Below are positions 14,873 to 17,141 of a stretch of DNA of 17,141 nucleotides, in pieces. The position numbers and the translations under genes are program-made. Within the stretch, counting starts at the first letter, position 1; the number at the start of each line of letters is the position of its first letter. The notes beneath the pieces are model-generated. The model was not told the DNA's origin. It ran no database searches and saw nothing but the letters and a program-made list of their open reading frames with translations. The DNA is from Deltaproteobacteria bacterium (lineage in GTDB: Bacteria; Desulfobacterota_E; Deferrimicrobia; Deferrimicrobiales; Deferrimicrobiaceae), in NCBI GenBank assembly GCA_023489025.1, contig JAMDCN010000112.1:1-17141 (forward strand), written 5' to 3'.

Positions 14873-14880
14873 GAGGGGTC

Positions 14881-16170
14881 TTGCGCCGCGTCAGGACGGG
14901 AACGAGGGCGTTCGAAAAGGCGCTGGCTGCGGCCGAGCGCCGGGGGGAGACGGAGAGCCGGAGGGTCTCCGCCGTCGTCGCCGGCGTGATCGCCCGGGTC
15001 CGCGCGAAGGGCGACGCCGCGCTCGCGGCATACACGCGCCGGTTCGACGGGTTCGACCCGGAGGACGCGGGGTTCGCCGTTCCCCGGGCGGACTTCGCCG
15101 CCGCCTGGCGCCGCGTCCCGCGATCTCTCCGGGAGTCGCTCGCCCTCTGCGCCGCGCGGATCGAGGCGTTCCACCGGCGCCAGCGCGACGCGGGGTACAC
15201 CGTGCGCGCGAAAGGGGCGGTCCTGGGGCAGCGGGCCCTCCCCGTGGGCCGGGCCGGGATCTACGTCCCGGGCGGAAAGGCGGCCTACCCGTCGACGCTC
15301 CTCATGAACGCGATCCCCGCCCGCGTGGCGGGAGTCGGCGAGGTGATCGCCGCCTGCGCCGCGCCCGGGGGACAGGTGCCGGACGTCGTCCTGGCCGCCG
15401 CCCGGATCGCCGGCGTCTCGCGGGTCTTCCGGATCGGCGGCGCCCAGGCGATCGCGGCGATGGCGTACGGCACGGCCACGGTCCCCCGGGTCGACATGAT
15501 CGCCGGCCCCGGCAACGCCTACGTGACGGAGGCGAAGCGCCAGGTGTTCGGCGCCGTGGGGATCGACATGCTCGCGGGCCCGAGCGAACTCGTGGTGCTC
15601 GCCGACGGGGAGGCCGTGCCGGCCTACGTCGCGGCGGACCTCCTCTCCCAGGCCGAGCACGACGAGGACGCCTTCGTGGCGCTGGTGACCGGGTCTTCGC
15701 TGCTGGCGCGCGCGGTCGAGGAGGAGATCGGGCGCCAGCTCGCCGCCCTTCCGCGCCGCGGGATCCTGGCCGCCTCGCTGTCGCGGGCGGTCGTCTTCCT
15801 CGTCGGAGGCGTGGCGGAAGGCGTCGAGGTCGTCAACCGGCTCGCGCCCGAACACTTGAGCCTCATGGTCCGGGACCCGTGGAAGACCTTGAAAAGGATC
15901 CGGAATGCCGGCACGGCGTTCCTGGGCCCTCACAGCCCGGTGGCCGTGGGCGACTACATCGCCGGGATCAACCACACCCTACCGACGGGCGGCGCAGCCC
16001 GGTTTGCATCCCCGCTCGGGGTGGGGGATTTCCTCAAAAAAATTAACGTGGTACTATATACATTTTCGTCGTTGCGGGCGGACGGGCCTCACGTCGTTGC
16101 GATCGCCCGGCGGGAGGGTCTCGACGCGCACGCGCGGGCGGTCCTCGCACGGACGGAACGGGAGGGATGA
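14881..16170 (+). CDS. hisD: Histidinol dehydrogenase HisD
   Basis: HisD catalyses the last two steps of histidine synthesis, oxidising L-histidinol to L-histidine with NAD+ and Zn2+. Its 429 residues include GRAGIYVPGGKAAYPS (123-138) and IAGPGNAYVTEAKR (207-220). The zinc ligands map to Gln257, His260 (in LSQAEHDED), Asp358 and His417, and the catalytic pair Glu324-His325 lies in LAPEHL. The start is TTG at 14881, eight bases after murA, with GGAGG just upstream. An AT-rich patch (about 16031-16070, residues 384-397) stands out from the gene's GC-rich codons but encodes a plausible family C-terminus. hisG was expected between murA and hisD but is absent. Confidence 0.96.
   Translation: MRRVRTGTRAFEKALAAAERRGETESRRVSAVVAGVIARVRAKGDAALAAYTRRFDGFDPEDAGFAVPRADFAAAWRRVPRSLRESLALCAARIEAFHRRQRDAGYTVRAKGAVLGQRALPVGRAGIYVPGGKAAYPSTLLMNAIPARVAGVGEVIAACAAPGGQVPDVVLAAARIAGVSRVFRIGGAQAIAAMAYGTATVPRVDMIAGPGNAYVTEAKRQVFGAVGIDMLAGPSELVVLADGEAVPAYVAADLLSQAEHDEDAFVALVTGSSLLARAVEEEIGRQLAALPRRGILAASLSRAVVFLVGGVAEGVEVVNRLAPEHLSLMVRDPWKTLKRIRNAGTAFLGPHSPVAVGDYIAGINHTLPTGGAARFASPLGVGDFLKKINVVLYTFSSLRADGPHVVAIARREGLDAHARAVLARTEREG
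16031..16070 (+). promoter_or_regulatory. AT-rich patch inside hisD, possible internal promoter
   Basis: About 40 bases of A/T-rich sequence lie in a gene that otherwise uses G/C at third positions. They include AAA AAA ATT and GTA CTA TAT ACA, codons that are rare in this window. TACTAT (16052-16057) and TATATA (16055-16060) resemble -10 boxes. No good -35 was found at the right spacing. It could drive hisB-hisH, whose first start codon is about 115 bases downstream. The call rests on composition alone. Confidence 0.25.
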
Positions 16171-16173
16171 GGG

Positions 16174-16764
16174 ATGGCCAGGGAGGCGGAGGTCGCGCGC
16201 AAGACCAAGGAGACCGACGTCAAGGTGTCGCTGCGCCTCGACGGCTCGGGAGAGAGCCGGGTCGCGACGGCTGTGCCCTTCCTCGACCACATGCTCACGC
16301 TGTTCTCCCGCCACGGGCTGTTCGACCTTGCGGTCGCGGCGTCGGGCGACACCGGCGTCGACTTCCACCACGTGGTGGAGGACGTGGGGCTGTGCCTCGG
16401 GGAGGCGTTCCGGCGGGGGCTGGGGGACATGGCCGGGATCGCGCGGTACGGGTTCGCGAGCATCCCGATGATCGAGGCGCTCGCCAACGTCTCGGTGGAC
16501 GTGTCGGCGCGGCCGCACCTCGTCTACCGGTTTCCCCTTTCGAACGAGAAGGTGGGGACGTTCGACGTCGAGCTCGTGGAGGAGTTCCTCCGGGCCTTCG
16601 CGCAGGCGTCGGGCGTCTGCGTCCACGTCGATGTCCCGTACGGCTCGAACGTCCATCACACCGTGGAAGCCGTCTTCAAGGCGCTCGGCCGGGCGATGTC
16701 GGCCGCCGTCCGGATCGATCCCCGGTCCCCCGGGATCCCGTCCACGAAGGGGGTCTTGGGGTGA
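16174..16764 (+). CDS. hisB: Imidazoleglycerol-phosphate dehydratase HisB
   Basis: This is the monofunctional dehydratase of the histidine pathway, converting imidazoleglycerol phosphate to imidazole acetol phosphate with a di-manganese site. It has 196 residues, the usual length without the HisB phosphatase domain found in E. coli. Metal-binding motifs are all present: FLDHM (36-40), FHHVVED (64-70) and HHTVEAVFKA (161-170). The ATG at 16174 follows the hisD stop by three bases, with GGAGG (16161-16165) as ribosome site. Its stop overlaps the hisH GTG. Histidinol phosphatase must be encoded elsewhere. Confidence 0.96.
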   Translation: MAREAEVARKTKETDVKVSLRLDGSGESRVATAVPFLDHMLTLFSRHGLFDLAVAASGDTGVDFHHVVEDVGLCLGEAFRRGLGDMAGIARYGFASIPMIEALANVSVDVSARPHLVYRFPLSNEKVGTFDVELVEEFLRAFAQASGVCVHVDVPYGSNVHHTVEAVFKALGRAMSAAVRIDPRSPGIPSTKGVLG

Positions 16765-17141
16765 GCGGGACCTTTGCCGTCGGCGTCGTCGACTACGGGA
16801 TGGGGAACCTCCGGAGCGTCGCCAAGGCGCTCGAGGCGGCGGGGTCCCCGGTCCTCGTCAGCGGGGACGCGCGGGAGCTCTCCCGCTGCCGCGGGATCGT
16901 CCTGCCGGGGGTGGGGGCGTTCCGCGACTGCATGGAGAACCTGGGGCGGCAGGGGCTGCTGCCGTTCCTTCGCGAGATCCTCGCGCAGGACAGGCCGTTC
17001 CTCGGGATCTGTCTCGGCCTGCAGGTCCTCTTCTCGGAGAGCGAGGAGTTCGGGCGGCACGAGGGGCTGGGCGTCTTCCGGGGACGGGTCGTCCGGTTCC
17101 CCGCGGGGCTCTCCGCGCCCGCGCCCATATACATTTTCGTC
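16761..17141 (+). CDS. hisH: Imidazole glycerol phosphate synthase subunit HisH, 3'-truncated
   Basis: This is the glutamine amidotransferase subunit of the HisF/HisH synthase, supplying ammonia to HisF. Only the first 127 codons are present; a full protein has about 200. The GTG start overlaps the hisB stop. The N-terminus VDYGMGNLRSV (10-20), LPGVGAF (48-54) and the nucleophile elbow GICLGLQ with Cys84 are clear. The His and Glu of the triad lie beyond the contig end. The last five residues (IYIFV) come from 15 bases that duplicate an internal hisD sequence, where the family would be expected to continue with something like VPHMGWN. The reliable coding sequence therefore ends near 17126. 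Confidence 0.93.
   Translation, partial: MSGTFAVGVVDYGMGNLRSVAKALEAAGSPVLVSGDARELSRCRGIVLPGVGAFRDCMENLGRQGLLPFLREILAQDRPFLGICLGLQVLFSESEEFGRHEGLGVFRGRVVRFPAGLSAPAPIYIFV
17127..17141 (+). other. Probable chimeric contig end, 15 bases copied from hisD
   Basis: ATATACATTTTCGTC at the very end is identical to 16056-16070 inside hisD. It is AT-rich in a GC-rich gene, uses the rare Ile codon ATA, and breaks the expected HisH sequence. A read or assembly chimera that jumps back about 1.07 kb explains this best. It should be trimmed. Confidence 0.7.

Overview
The window is a metagenome-style contig of very GC-rich bacterial DNA (about 70% G+C by eye) carrying only housekeeping genes. The order rho, rpmE, DUF1385, prfA, prmC, murA, his genes, together with lptFG, rluD and pgeF, resembles the former Deltaproteobacteria (Desulfuromonadota/Geobacterota). 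That placement is an inference from gene order and needs a phylogeny. Both contig ends look artefactual: bases 1-22 match an Illumina adapter with one mismatch, and the last 15 bases copy an internal stretch of hisD.

Layout. On the minus strand, lptF and lptG (LPS export permeases) overlap by four bases and end at a hairpin terminator. A short divergent promoter region separates them from a plus-strand run: ribF (FMN/FAD synthesis), an HtrA/Deg-type lipoprotein protease, an 88-residue protein of unknown function, rluD (rRNA pseudouridine synthase), pgeF (YfiH family), and a GAF protein with a decayed GGDEF domain. Several of these genes overlap at start and stop codons, so they are probably co-translated. 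After a 338-base intergenic region come rho and rpmE. Then follow thyX, a DUF1385 membrane protein and prfA, then prmC (which methylates the prfA product), murA, hisD, hisB and a truncated hisH. hisG is absent from the place between murA and hisD where I expected it.

The most interesting item is a dispersed palindromic repeat of about 176 bp. One copy lies between the GAF/GGDEF gene and rho, and a second, inverted copy lies between prfA and prmC. The arms of the two copies are nearly identical (118 of 125 positions by hand count). The centre differs in sequence but keeps a hairpin through paired substitutions. Each copy begins right after a TAG stop codon, and copy 1 is flanked by a 4-bp direct repeat (TTAG). 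A decayed third copy appears at the left contig edge, and a possible remnant lies between prmC and murA. No protein is needed to explain the element. It behaves like a small non-autonomous, MITE- or REP-like element whose folded form is under selection.

No tRNA, rRNA, CRISPR array, prophage or transposase gene was seen. Operon assignments and promoters are read from spacing and consensus matches only.
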